Part shown: positions 45,808-58,200 of the stretch, in pieces
Layout: each line of letters starts with the position of its first letter
Position numbering within the stretch: the stretch's first letter is position 1
Assembly: GCA_963662175.1 (NCBI GenBank)
Contig: OY759218.1
Span: forward strand, 15,342,480 to 15,406,479
DNA: 64,000 nucleotides
Origin: Aradus depressus
Taxonomy: Eukaryota > Arthropoda > Insecta > Hemiptera > Aradidae
Reading direction: 5' to 3'
The notes under the pieces: generated by a model
What the model was told of the DNA's origin: nothing
The model's database searches: none
Seen by the model: only the letters and a program-made list of their open reading frames with translations
Position numbers and translations under genes: made by a program

Positions 45808-48200
45808 TACCATCTCCCAGATAAAAAACCTAAGGGCGTCAGCCGGGTTTCGAACCCGCGATCAGTAAACAAGCACGCTACCGGGGCCCTCCAATTTCTA
45901 TATAACATTATTATTATTGTTTTTAAGTACAGTAAAACTTCCCTTCATGGACACTTCTTAATAGCGTACATTTCCTTTGATTACTACCAGAGCGCTCTTG
46001 TGGACATGAGCCCAACTCTACTATGGGACTCCTAAATTTTGTCTACCCTAAATTTTTATTCACCTAAGGTAAGGGTCTTTATTGAGTACCTTGCATCGTA
46101 CAGGCTCGGAACCATCGGTCAACGTTCCATTTGAAGGGCGGCGTGCTCAAGTTTTTATCATCTCCCAGATAAAAAACCTAAGGGCGTCAGCCGGGTTTCG
46201 AACCCGCGATCAGTAAGCAAGCACGCTACCGGGGCCCTCCAATTTCTATATAACATTATTATTATTGTTTTTAAGTACAGTAAAACTTCCCTTCATGGAC
46301 ACTTCTTAATAGCGTACATTTCCTTTGATTACTACCAGAGCGCTCTTGTGGACATGAGCCCAACTCTACTATGGGACTCCTAAATTTTGTCTACCCTAAA
46401 TTTTTATTCACCTAAGGTAAGGGTCTTTATTGAGTACCTTGCATCGTACAGGCTCGGAGCCATCGCTCAACGTTCCATTTGAAGGGCGGCGTGCTCAAGT
46501 TTTTATCATCTCCCAGATAAAAAACCTAAGGGCGTCAGCCGGGTTTCGAACCCGCGATCAGTAAGCAAGCACGCTACCGGGGCCCTCCAATTTCTATATA
46601 ACATTATTATTATTGTTTTTAAGTACAGTAAAACTTCCCTTCATGGACACTTCTTAATAGCGTACATTTCCTTTGATTACTACCAGAGCGCTCTTGTGGA
46701 CATGAGCCCAACTCTACTATGGGACTCCTAAATTTTGTCTACCCTAAATTTTTATTCACCTAAGGTAAGGGTCTTTATTGAGTACCTTGCATCGTACAGG
46801 CTCGGAACCATCGCTCAACGTTCCATTTGAAGGGCGGCGTGCTCAAGTTTTTACCATCTCCCAGATAAAAAACCTAAGGGCGTCAGCCGGGTTTCGAACC
46901 CGCGATCAGTAAACAAGCACGCTACCGGGGCCCTCCAATTTCTATATAACATTATTATTATTGTTTTTAAGTACAGTAAAACTTCCCTTCATGGACACTT
47001 CTTAATAGCGTACATTTCCTTTGATTACTACCAGAGCGCTCTTGTGGACATGAGCCCAACTCTACTATGGGACTCCTAAATTTTGTCTACCCTAAATTTT
47101 TATTCACCTAAGGTAAGGGTCTTTATTGAGTACCTTGCATCGTACAGGCTCGGAACCATCGGTCAACGTTCCATTTGAAGGGCGGCGTGCTCAAGTTTTT
47201 ATCATCTCCCAGATAAAAAACCTAAGGGCGTCAGCCGGGTTTCGAACCCGCGATCAGTAAGCAAGCACGCTACCGGGGCCCTCCAATTTCTATATAACAT
47301 TATTATTATTGTTTTTAAGTACAGTAAAACTTCCCTTCATGGACACTTCTTAATAGCGTACATTTCCTTTGATTACTACCAGAGCGCTCTTGTGGACATG
47401 AGCCCAACTCTACTATGGGACTCCTAAATTTTGTCTACCCTAAATTTTTATTCACCTAAGGTAAGGGTCTTTATTGAGTACCTTGCATCGTACAGGCTCG
47501 GAGCCATCGCTCAACGTTCCATTTGAAGGGCGGCGTGCTCAAGTTTTTATCATCTCCCAGATAAAAAACCTAAGGGCGTCAGCCGGGTTTCGAACCCGCG
47601 ATCAGTAAGCAAGCACGCTACCGGGGCCCTCCAATTTCTATATAACATTATTATTATTGTTTTTAAGTACAGTAAAACTTCCCTTCATGGACACTTCTTA
47701 ATAGCGTACATTTCCTTTGATTACTACCAGAGCGCTCTTGTGGACATGAGCCCAACTCTACTATGGGACTCCTAAATTTTGTCTACCCTAAATTTTTATT
47801 CACCTAAGGTAAGGGTCTTTATTGAGTACCTTGCATCGTACAGGCTCGGAACCATCGCTCAACGTTCCATTTGAAGGGCGGCGTGCTCAAGTTTTTATCA
47901 TCTCCCAGATAAAAAACCTAAGGGCGTCAGCCGGGTTTCGAACCCGCGATCAGTAAGCAAGCACGCTACCGAGGCCCTCCAATTTCTATATAACATTATT
48001 ATTATTGTTTTTAAGTACAGTAAAACTTCCCTTCATGGACACTTCTTAATAGCGTACATTTCCTTTGATTACTACCAGAGCGCTCTTGTGGACATGAGCC
48101 CAACTCTACTATGGGACTCCTAAATTTTGTCTACCCTAAATTTTTATTCACCTAAGGTAAGGGTCTTTATTGAGTACCTTGCATCGTACAGGCTCGGAGC
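45808..48200. repeat. Local three-monomer higher-order repeat
   Basis: A 1,044-bp period (three monomers): ACCATC/GTAAACAAG at 45,808 and 46,852, ATCGGTCAACG at 46,117 and 47,161, CTCGGAGCC at 46,457 and 47,501. A further CTCGGAGCC at 48,197 follows two monomers later, starting a five-monomer duplication that extends to about 50,260. Confidence 0.75.
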
Positions 48201-51200
48201 CATCGCTCAACGTTCCATTTGAAGGGCGGCGTGCTCAAGTTTTTATCATCTCCCAGATAAAAAACCTAAGGGCGTCAGCCGGGTTTCGAACCCGCGATCA
48301 GTAAGCAAGCACGCTACCGGGGCCCTCCAATTTCTATATAACATTATTATTATTGTTTTTAAGTACAGTAAAACTTCCCTTCATGGACACTTCTTAATAG
48401 CGTACATTTCCTTTGATTACTACCAGAGCGCTCTTGTGGACATGAGCCCAACTCTACTATGGGACTCCTAAATTTTGTCTACCCTAAATTTTTATTCACC
48501 TAAGGTAAGGGTCTTATTGAGTACCTTGCATCGTACAGGCTCGGAACCATCGCTCAACGTTCCATTTGAAGGGCGGCGTGCTCAAGTTTTTATCATCTCC
48601 CAGATAAAAAACCTAAGGGCGTCAGCCGGGTTTCGAACCCGCGATCAGTAAGCAAGCACGCTACCCGGGCCCTCCAATTTCTATATAACATTATTATTAT
48701 TGTTTTTAAGTACAGTAAAACTTCCCTTCATGGACACTTCTTAATAGCGTACATTTCCTTTGATTACTACCAGAGCGCTCTTGTGGACATGAGCCCAACT
48801 CTACTATGGGACTCCTAAATTTTGTCTACCCTAAATTTTTATTCACCTAAGGTAAGGGTCTTTATTGAGTACCTTGCATCGTACAGGCTCGGAACCATCG
48901 CTCAACGTTCCATTTGAAGGGCGGCGTGCTCAAGTTTTTATCATCTCCCAGATAAAAAACCTAAGGGCGTCAGCCGGGTTTCGAACCCGCGATCAGTAAG
49001 CAAGCACGCTACCGGGGCCCTCCAATTTCTATATAACATTATTATTATTGTTTTTAAGTACAGTAAAACTTCCCTTCATGGACACTTCTTAATAGCGTAC
49101 ATTTCCTTTGATTACTACCAGAGCGCTCTTGTGGACATGAGCCCAACTCTACTATGGGACTCCTAAATTTTGTCTACCCTAAATTTTTATTCACCTAAGG
49201 TAAGGGTCTTTATTGAGTACCTTGCATCGTACAGGCTCGGAACCATCGCTCAACGTTCCATTTGAAGGGCGGCGTGCTCAAGTTTTTATCATCTCCCAGA
49301 TAAAAAACCTAAGGGCGTCAGCCGGGTTTCGAACCCGCGATCAGTAAGCAAGCACGCTACCGGGGCCCTCCAATTTCTATATAACATTATTATTATTGTT
49401 TTTAAGTACAGTAAAACTTCCCTTCATGGACACTTCTTAATAGCGTACATTTCCTTTGATTACTACCAGAGCGCTCTTGTGGACATGAGCCCAACTCTAC
49501 TATGGGACTCCTAAATTTTGTCTACCCTAAATTTTTATTCACCTAAGGTAAGGGTCTTTATTGAGTACCTTGCATCGTACAGGCTCGGAACCATCGCTCA
49601 ACGTTCCATTTGAAGGGCGGCGTGCTCAAGTTTTTATCATCTCCCAGATAAAAAACCTAAGGGCGTCAGCCGGGTTTCGAACCCGCGATCAGTAAGCAAG
49701 CACGCTACCGGGGCCCTCCAATTTCTATATAACATTATTATTATTGTTTTTAAGTACAGTAAAACTTCCCTTCATGGACACTTCTTAATAGCGTACATTT
49801 CCTTTGATTACTACCAGAGCGCTCTTGTGGACATGAGCCCAACTCTACTATGGGACTCCTAAATTTTGTCTACCCTAAATTTTTATTCACCTAAGGTAAG
49901 GGTCTTTATTGAGTACCTTGCATCGTACAGGCTCGGAGCCATCGCTCAACGTTCCATTTGAAGGGCGGCGTGCTCAAGTTTTTATCATCTCCCAGATAAA
50001 AAACCTAAGGGCGTCAGCCGGGTTTCGAACCCGCGATCAGTAAGCAAGCACGCTACCGGGGCCCTCCAATTTCTATATAACATTATTATTATTGTTTTTA
50101 AGTACAGTAAAACTTCCCTTCATGGACACTTCTTAATAGCGTACATTTCCTTTGATTACTACCAGAGCGCTCTTGTGGACATGAGCCCAACTCTACTATG
50201 GGACTCCTAAATTTTGTCTACCCTAAATTTTTATTCACCTAAGGTAAGGGTCTTATTGAGTACCTTGCATCGTACAGGCTCGGAACCATCGCTCAACGTT
50301 CCATTTGAAGGGCGGCGTGCTCAAGTTTTTATCATCTCCCAGATAAAAAACCTAAGGGCGTCAGCCGGGTTTCGAACCCGCGATCAGTAAGCAAGCACGC
50401 TACCGGGGCCCTCCAATTTCTATATAACATTATTATTATTGTTTTTAAGTACAGTAAAACTTCCCTTCATGGACACTTCTTAATAGCGTACATTTCCTTT
50501 GATTACTACCAGAGCGCTCTTGTGGACATGAGCCCAACTCTACTATGGGACTCCTAAATTTTGTCTACCCTAAATTTTTATTCACCTAAGGTAAGGGTCT
50601 TTATTGAGTACCTTGCATCGTACAGGCTCGGAACCATCGCTCAACGTTCCATTTGAAGGGCGGCGTGCTCAAGTTTTTATCATCTCCCAGATAAAAAACC
50701 TAAGGGCGTCAGCCGGGTTTCGAACCCGCGATCAGTAAGCAAGCACGCTACCGGGGCCCTCCAATTTCTATATAACATTATTATTATTGTTTTTAAGTAC
50801 AGTAAAACTTCCCTTCATGGACACTTCTTAATAGCGTACATTTCCTTTGATTACTACCAGAGCGCTCTTGTGGACATGAGCCCAACTCTACTATGGGACT
50901 CCTAAATTTTGTCTACCCTAAATTTTTATTCACCTAAGGTAAGGGTCTTTATTGAGTACCTTGCATCGTACAGGCTCGGAACCATCGCTCAACGTTCCAT
51001 TTGAAGGGCGGCGTGCTCAAGTTTTTATCATCTCCCAGATAAAAAACCTAAGGGCGTCAGCCGGGTTTCGAACCCGCGATCAGTAAGCAAGCACGCTACC
51101 GGGGCCCTCCAATTTCTATATAACATTATTATTATTGTTTTTAAGTACAGTAAAACTTCCCTTCATGGACACTTCTTAATAGCGTACATTTCCTTTGATT

Positions 51201-53328
51201 ACTACCAGAGCGCTCTTGTGGACATGAGCCCAACTCTACTATGGGACTCCTAAATTTTGTCTACCCTAAATTTTTATTCACCTAAGGTAAGGGTCTTTAT
51301 TGAGTACCTTGCATCGTACAGGCTCGGAACCATCGCTCAACGTTCCATTTGAAGGGCGGCGTGCTCAAGTTTTTATCATCTCCCAGATAAAAAACCTAAG
51401 GGCGTCAGCCGGGTTTCGAACCCGCGATCAGTAAGCAAGCACGCTACCGGGGCCCTCCAATTTCTATATAACATTATTATTATTGTTTTTAAGTACAGTA
51501 AAACTTCCCTTCATGGACACTTCTTAATAGCGTACATTTCCTTTGATTACTACCAGAGCGCTCTTGTGGACATGAGCCCAACTCTACTATGGGACTCCTA
51601 AATTTTGTCTACCCTAAATTTTTATTCACCTAAGGTAAGGGTCTTTATTGAGTACCTTGCATCGTACAGGCTCGGAACCATCGCTCAACGTTCCATTTGA
51701 AGGGCGGCGTGCTCAAGTTTTTATCATCTCCCAGATAAAAAACCTAAGGGCGTCAGCCGGGTTACGAACCCGCGATCAGTAAGCAAGCACGCTACCGGGG
51801 CCCTCCAATTTCTATATAACATTATTATTATTGTTTTTAAGTACAGTAAAACTTCCCTTCATGGACACTTCTTAATAGCGTACATTTCCTTTGATTACTA
51901 CCAGAGCGCTCTTGTGGACATGAGCCCAACTCTACTATGGGACTCCTAAATTTTGTCTACCCTAAATTTTTATTCACCTAAGGTAAGGGTCTTTATTGAG
52001 TACCTTGCATCGTACAGGCTCGGAACCATCGCTCAACGTACCATTTGAAGGGCGGCGTGCTCAAGTTTTTATCATCTCCCAGATAAAAAACCTAAGGGCG
52101 TCAGCCGGGTTTCGAACCCGCGATCAGTAAGCAAGCACGCTACCGGGGCCCTCCAATTTCTATATAACATTATTATTATTGTTTTTAAGTACAGTAAAAC
52201 TTCCCTTCATGGACACTTCTTAATAGCGTACATTTCCTTTGATTACTACCAGAGCGCTCTTGTGGACATGAGCCCAACTCTACTATGGGACTCCTAAATT
52301 TTGTCTACCCTAAATTTTTATTCACCTAAGGTAAGGGTCTTTATTGAGTACCTTGCATCGTACAGGCTCGGAACCATCGCTCAACGTTCCATTTGAAGGG
52401 CGGCGTGCTCAAGTTTTTATCATCTCCCAGATAAAAAACCTAAGGGCGTCAGCCGGGTTTCGAACCCGCGATCAGTAAGCAAGCACGCTACCGGGGCCCT
52501 CCAATTTCTATATAACATTATTATTATTGTTTTTAAGTACAGTAAAACTTCCCTTCATGGACACTTCTTAATAGCGTACATTTCCTTTGATTACTACCAG
52601 AGCGCTCTTGTGGACATGAGCCCAACTCTACTATGGGACTCCTAAATTTTGTCTACCCTAAATTTTTATTCACCTAAGGTAAGGGTCTTTATTGAGTACC
52701 TTGCATCGTACAGGCTCGGAACCATCGCTCAACGTTCCATTTGAAGGGCGGCGTGCTCAAGTTTTTATCATCTCCCAGATAAAAAACCTAAGGGCGTCAG
52801 CCGGGTTTCGAACCCGCGATCAGTAAGCAAGCACGCTACCGGGGCCCTCCAATTTCTATATAACATTATTATTATTGTTTTTAAGTACAGTAAAACTTCC
52901 CTTCATGGACACTTCTTAATAGCGTACATTTCCTTTGATTACTACCAGAGCGCTCTTGTGGACATGAGCCCAACTCTACTATGGGACTCCTAAATTTTGT
53001 CTACCCTAAATTTTTATTCACCTAAGGTAAAGGTCTTTATTGAGTACCTTGCATCGTACAGGCTCGGAACCATCGCTCAACGTTCCATTTGAAGGGCGGC
53101 GTGCTCAAGTTTTTATCATCTCCCAGATAAAAAACCTAAGGGCGTCAGCCGGGTTTCGAACCCGCGATCAGTAAGCAAGCACGCTACCGGGGCCCTCCAA
53201 TTTCTATATAACATTATTATTATTGTTTTTAAGTACAGTAAAACTTCCCTTCATGGACACTTCTTAATAGCGTACATTTCCTTTGATTACTACCAGAGCG
53301 CTCTTGTGGACATGAGCCCAACTCTACT

Positions 53329-55270
53329 ATCGGACTCCTAAATTTTGTCTACCCTAAATTTTTATTCACCTAAGGTAAGGGTCTTTATTGAGTACCTTGC
53401 ATCGTACAGGCTCGGAACCATCGCTCAACGTTCCATTTGAAGGGCGGCGTGCTCAAGTTTTTATCATCTCCCAGATAAAAAACCTAAGGGCGTCAGCCGG
53501 GTTTCGAACCCGCGATCAGTAAGCAAGCACGCTACCGGGGCCCTCCAATTTCTATATAACATTATTATTATTGTTTTTAAGTACAGTAAAACTTCCCTTC
53601 ATGGACACTTCTTAATAGCGTACATTTCCTTTGATTACTACCAGAGCGCTCTTGTGGACATGAGCCCAACTCTACTATGGGACTCCTAAATTTTGTCTAC
53701 CCTAAATTTTTATTCACCTAAGGTAAGGGTCTTTATTGAGTACCTTGCATCGTACAGGCTCGGAACCATCGCTCAACGTTCCATTTGAAGGGCGGCGTGC
53801 TCAAGTTTTTACCATCTCCCAGATAAAAAACCTAAGGGCGTCAGCCGGGTTTCGAACCCGCGATCAGTAAACAAGCACGCTACCGGGGCCCTCCAATTTC
53901 TATATAACATTATTATTATTGTTTTTAAGTACAGTAAAACTTCCCTTCATGGACACTTCTTAATAGCGTACATTTCCTTTGATTACTACCAGAGCGCTCT
54001 TGTGGACATGAGCCCAACTCTACTATGGGACTCCTAAATTTTGTCTACCCTAAATTTTTATTCACCTAAGGTAAGGGTCTTATTGAGTACCTTGCATCGT
54101 ACAGGCTCGGAACCATCGCTCAACGTTCCATTTGAAGGGCGGCGTGCTCAAGTTTTTATCATCTCCCAGATAAAAAACCTAAGGGCGTCAGCCGGGTTTC
54201 GAACCCGCGATCAGTAAGCAAGCACGCTACCGGGGCCCTCCAATTTCTATATAACATTATTATTATTGTTTTTAAGTACAGTAAAACTTCCCTTCATGGA
54301 CACTTCTTAATAGCGTACATTTCCTTTGATTACTACCAGAGCGCTCTTGTGGACATGAGCCCAACTCTACTATGGGACTCCTAAATTTTGTCTACCCTAA
54401 ATTTTTATTCACCTAAGGTAAGGGTCTTTATTGAGTACCTTGCATCGTACAGGCTCGGATCCATCGCTCAACGTTCCATTTGAAGGGCGGCGTGCTCAAG
54501 TTTTTATCATCTCCCAGATAAAAAACCTAAGGGCGTCAGCCGGGTTTCGAACCCGCGATCAGTAAGCAAGCACGCTACCGGGGCCCTCCAATTTCTATAT
54601 AACATTATTATTATTGTTTTTAAGTACAGTAAAACTTCCCTTCATGGACACTTCTTAATAGCGTACATTTCCTTTGATTACTACCAGAGCGCTCTTGTGG
54701 ACATGAGCCCAACTCTACTATGGGACTCCTAAATTTTGTCTACCCTAAATTTTTATTCACCTAAGGTAAGGGTCTTTATTGAGTACCTTGCATCGTACAG
54801 GCTCGGAACCATCGCTCAACGTTCCATTTGAAGGGCGGCGTGCTCAAGTTTTTATCATCTCCCAGATAAAAAACCTAAGGGCGTCAGCCGGGTTTCGAAC
54901 CCGCGATCAGTAAACAAGCACGCTACCGGGGCCCTCCAATTTCTATATAACATTATTATTATTGTTTTTAAGTACAGTAAAACTTCCCTTCATGGACACT
55001 TCTTAATAGCGTACATTTCCTTTGATTACTACAAGAGCGCTCTTGTGGACATGAGCCCAACTCTACTATGGGACTCCTAAATTTTGTCTACCCTAAATTT
55101 TTATTCACCTAAGGTAAGGGTCTTTATTGAGTACCTTGCATCGTACAGGCTCGGAACCATCGCTCAACGTTCCATTTGAAGGGCGGCGTGCTCAAGTTCT
55201 TATCATCTCCCAGATAAAAAACCTAAGGGCGTCAGCCGGGTTTCGAACCCGCGATCAGTAAGCAAGCACG
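53329..55270. repeat. Higher-order block, copy 2
   Basis: Variants at 53,329 (TATCGGACTCC), 53,811 and 53,868 (ACCATC with GTAAACAAG), about 54,076 (TCTTATTG), 54,458 (GGATCC), 54,912 (GTAAACAAG) and about 55,031 (ACAAGAGCG) sit at exactly the offset of copy 1. The last monomer then has CAAGTTCTTATC (55,197), which copy 1 lacks but the partial third copy near 29,449 shares. Confidence 0.8.
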
Positions 55271-58200
55271 CTACCGGGGCCCTCCAATTTCTATATAACA
55301 TTATTATTATTGTTTTTAAGTACAGTAAAACTTCCCTTCATGGACACTTCTTAATAGCGTACATTTCCTTTGATTACTACCAGAGCGCTCTTGTGGACAT
55401 GAGCCCAACTCTACTATGGGACTCCTAAATTTTGTCTACCCTAAATTTTTATTCACCTAAGGTAAGGGTCTTTATTGAGTACCTTGCATCGTACAGGCTC
55501 GGAACCATCGCTCAACGTTCCATTTGAAGGGCGGCGTGCTCAAGTTTTTATCATCTCCCAGATAAAAAACCTAAGGGCGTCAGCCGGGTTTCGAACCCGC
55601 GATCAGTAAGCAAGCACGCTACCGGGGCCCTCCAATTTCTATATAACATTATTATTATTGTTTTTAAGTACAGTAAAACTTCCCTTCATGGACACTTCTT
55701 AATAGCGTACATTTCCTTTGATTACTACCAGAGCGCTCTTGTGGACATGAGCCCAACTCTACTATGGGACTCCTAAATTTTGTCTACCCTAAATTTTTAT
55801 TCACCTAAGGTAAGGGTCTTTATTGAGTACCTTGCATCGTACAGGCTCGGAACCATCGCTCAACGTTCCATTTGAAGGGCGGCGTGCTCAAGTTTTTATC
55901 ATCTCCCAGATAAAAAACCTAAGGGCGTCAGCCGGGTTTCGAACCCGCGATCAGTAAGCAAGCACGCTACCGGGGCCCTCCAATTTCTATATAACATTAT
56001 TATTATTGTTTTTAAGTACAGTAAAACTTCCCTTCATGGACACTTCTTAATAGCGTACATTTCCTTTGATTACTACCAGAGCGCTCTTGTGGACATGAGC
56101 CCAACTCTACTATGGGACTCCTAAATTTTGTCTACCCTAAATTTTTATTCACCTAAGGTAAGGGTCTTTATTGAGTACCTTGCATCGTACAGGCTCGGAA
56201 CCATCGCTCAACGTTCCATTTGAAGGGCGGCGTGCTCAAGTTTTTATCATCTCCCAGATAAAAAACCTAAGGGCGTCAGCCGGGTTTCGAACCCGCGATC
56301 AGTAAGCAAGCACGCTACCGGGGCCCTCCAATTTCTATATAACATTATTATTATTGTTTTTAAGTACAGTAAAACTTCCCTTCATGGACACTTCTTAATA
56401 GCGTACATTTCCTTTGATTACTACCAGAGCGCTCTTGTGGACATGAGCCCAACTCTACTATGGGACTCCTAAATTTTGTCTACCCTAAATTTTTATTCAC
56501 CTAAGGTAAGGGTCTTTATTGAGTACCTTGCATCGTACAGGCTCGGAACCATCGCTCAACGTTCCATTTGAAGGGCGGCGTGCTCAAGTTTTTATCATCT
56601 CCCAGATAAAAAACCTAAGGGCGTCAGCCGGGTTTCGAACCCGCGATCAGTAAGCAAGCACGCTACCGGGGCCCTCCAATTTCTATATAACATTATTATT
56701 ATTGTTTTTAAGTACAGTAAAACTTCCCTTCATGGACACTTCTTAATAGCGTACATTTCCTTTGATTACTACCAGAGCGCTCTTGTGGACATGAGCCCAA
56801 CTCTACTATGGGACTCCTAAATTTTGTCTACCCTAAATTTTTATTCACCTAAGGTAAGGGTCTTTATTGAGTACCTTGCATCGTACAGGCTCGGAACCAT
56901 CGCTCAACGTTCCATTTGAAGGGCGGCGTGCTCAAGTTTTTATCATCTCCCAGATAAAAAACCTAAGGGCGTCAGCCGGGTTTCGAACCCGCGATCAGTA
57001 AACAAGCACGCTACCGGGGCCCTCCAATTTCTATATAACATTATTATTATTGTTTTTAAGTACAGTAAAACTTCCCTTCATGGACACTTCTTAATAGCGT
57101 ACATTTCCTTTGATTACTACCAGAGCGCTCTTGTGGACATGAGCCCAACTCTACTATGGGACTCCTAAATTTTGTCTACCCTAAATTTTTATTCACCTAA
57201 GGTAAGGGTCTTTATTGAGTACCTTGCATCGTACAGGCTCGGAACTATCGCTCAACGTTCCATTTGAAGGGCGGCGTGCTCAAGTTTTTATCATCTCCCA
57301 GATAAAAAACCTAAGGGCGTCAGCCGGGTTTCGAACCCGCGATCAGTAAGCAAGCACGCTACCGGGGCCCTCCAATTTCTATATAACATTATTATTATTG
57401 TTTTTAAGTACAGTAAAACTTCCCTTCATGGACACTTCTTAATAGCGTACATTTCCTTTGATTACTACCAGAGCGCTCTTGTGGACATGAGCCCAACTCT
57501 ACTATGGGACTCCTAAATTTTGTCTACCCTAAATTTTTATTCACCTAAGGTAAGGGTCTTTATTGAGTACCTTGCATCGTACAGGCTCGGAACCATCGCT
57601 CAACGTTCCATTTGAAGGGCGGCGTGCTCAAGTTTTTATCATCTCCCAGATAAAAAACCTAAGGGCGTCAGCCGGGTTTCGAACCCGCGATCAGTAAGCA
57701 AGCACGCTACCGGGGCCCTCCAATTTCTATATAACATTATTATTATTGTTTTTAAGTACAGTAAAACTTCCCTTCATGGACACTTCTTAATAGCGTACAT
57801 TTCCTTTGATTACTACCAGAGCGCTCTTGTGGACATGAGCCCAACTCTACTATGGGACTCCTAAATTTTGTCTACCCTAAATTTTTATTCACCTAAGGTA
57901 AGGGTCTTTATTGAGTACCTTGCATCGTACAGGCTCGGAACCATCGCTCAACGTTCCATTTGAAGGGCGGCGTGCTCAAGTTTTTATCATCTCCCAGATA
58001 AAAAACCTAAGGGCGTCAGCCGGGTTTCGAACCCGCGATCAGTAAGCAAGCACGCTACCGGGGCCCTCCAATTTCTATATAACATTATTATTATTGTTTT
58101 TAAGTACAGTAAAACTTCCCTTCATGGACACTTCTTAATAGCGTACATTTCCTTTGATTACTACCAGAGCGCTCTTGTGGACATGAGCCCAACTCTACTA

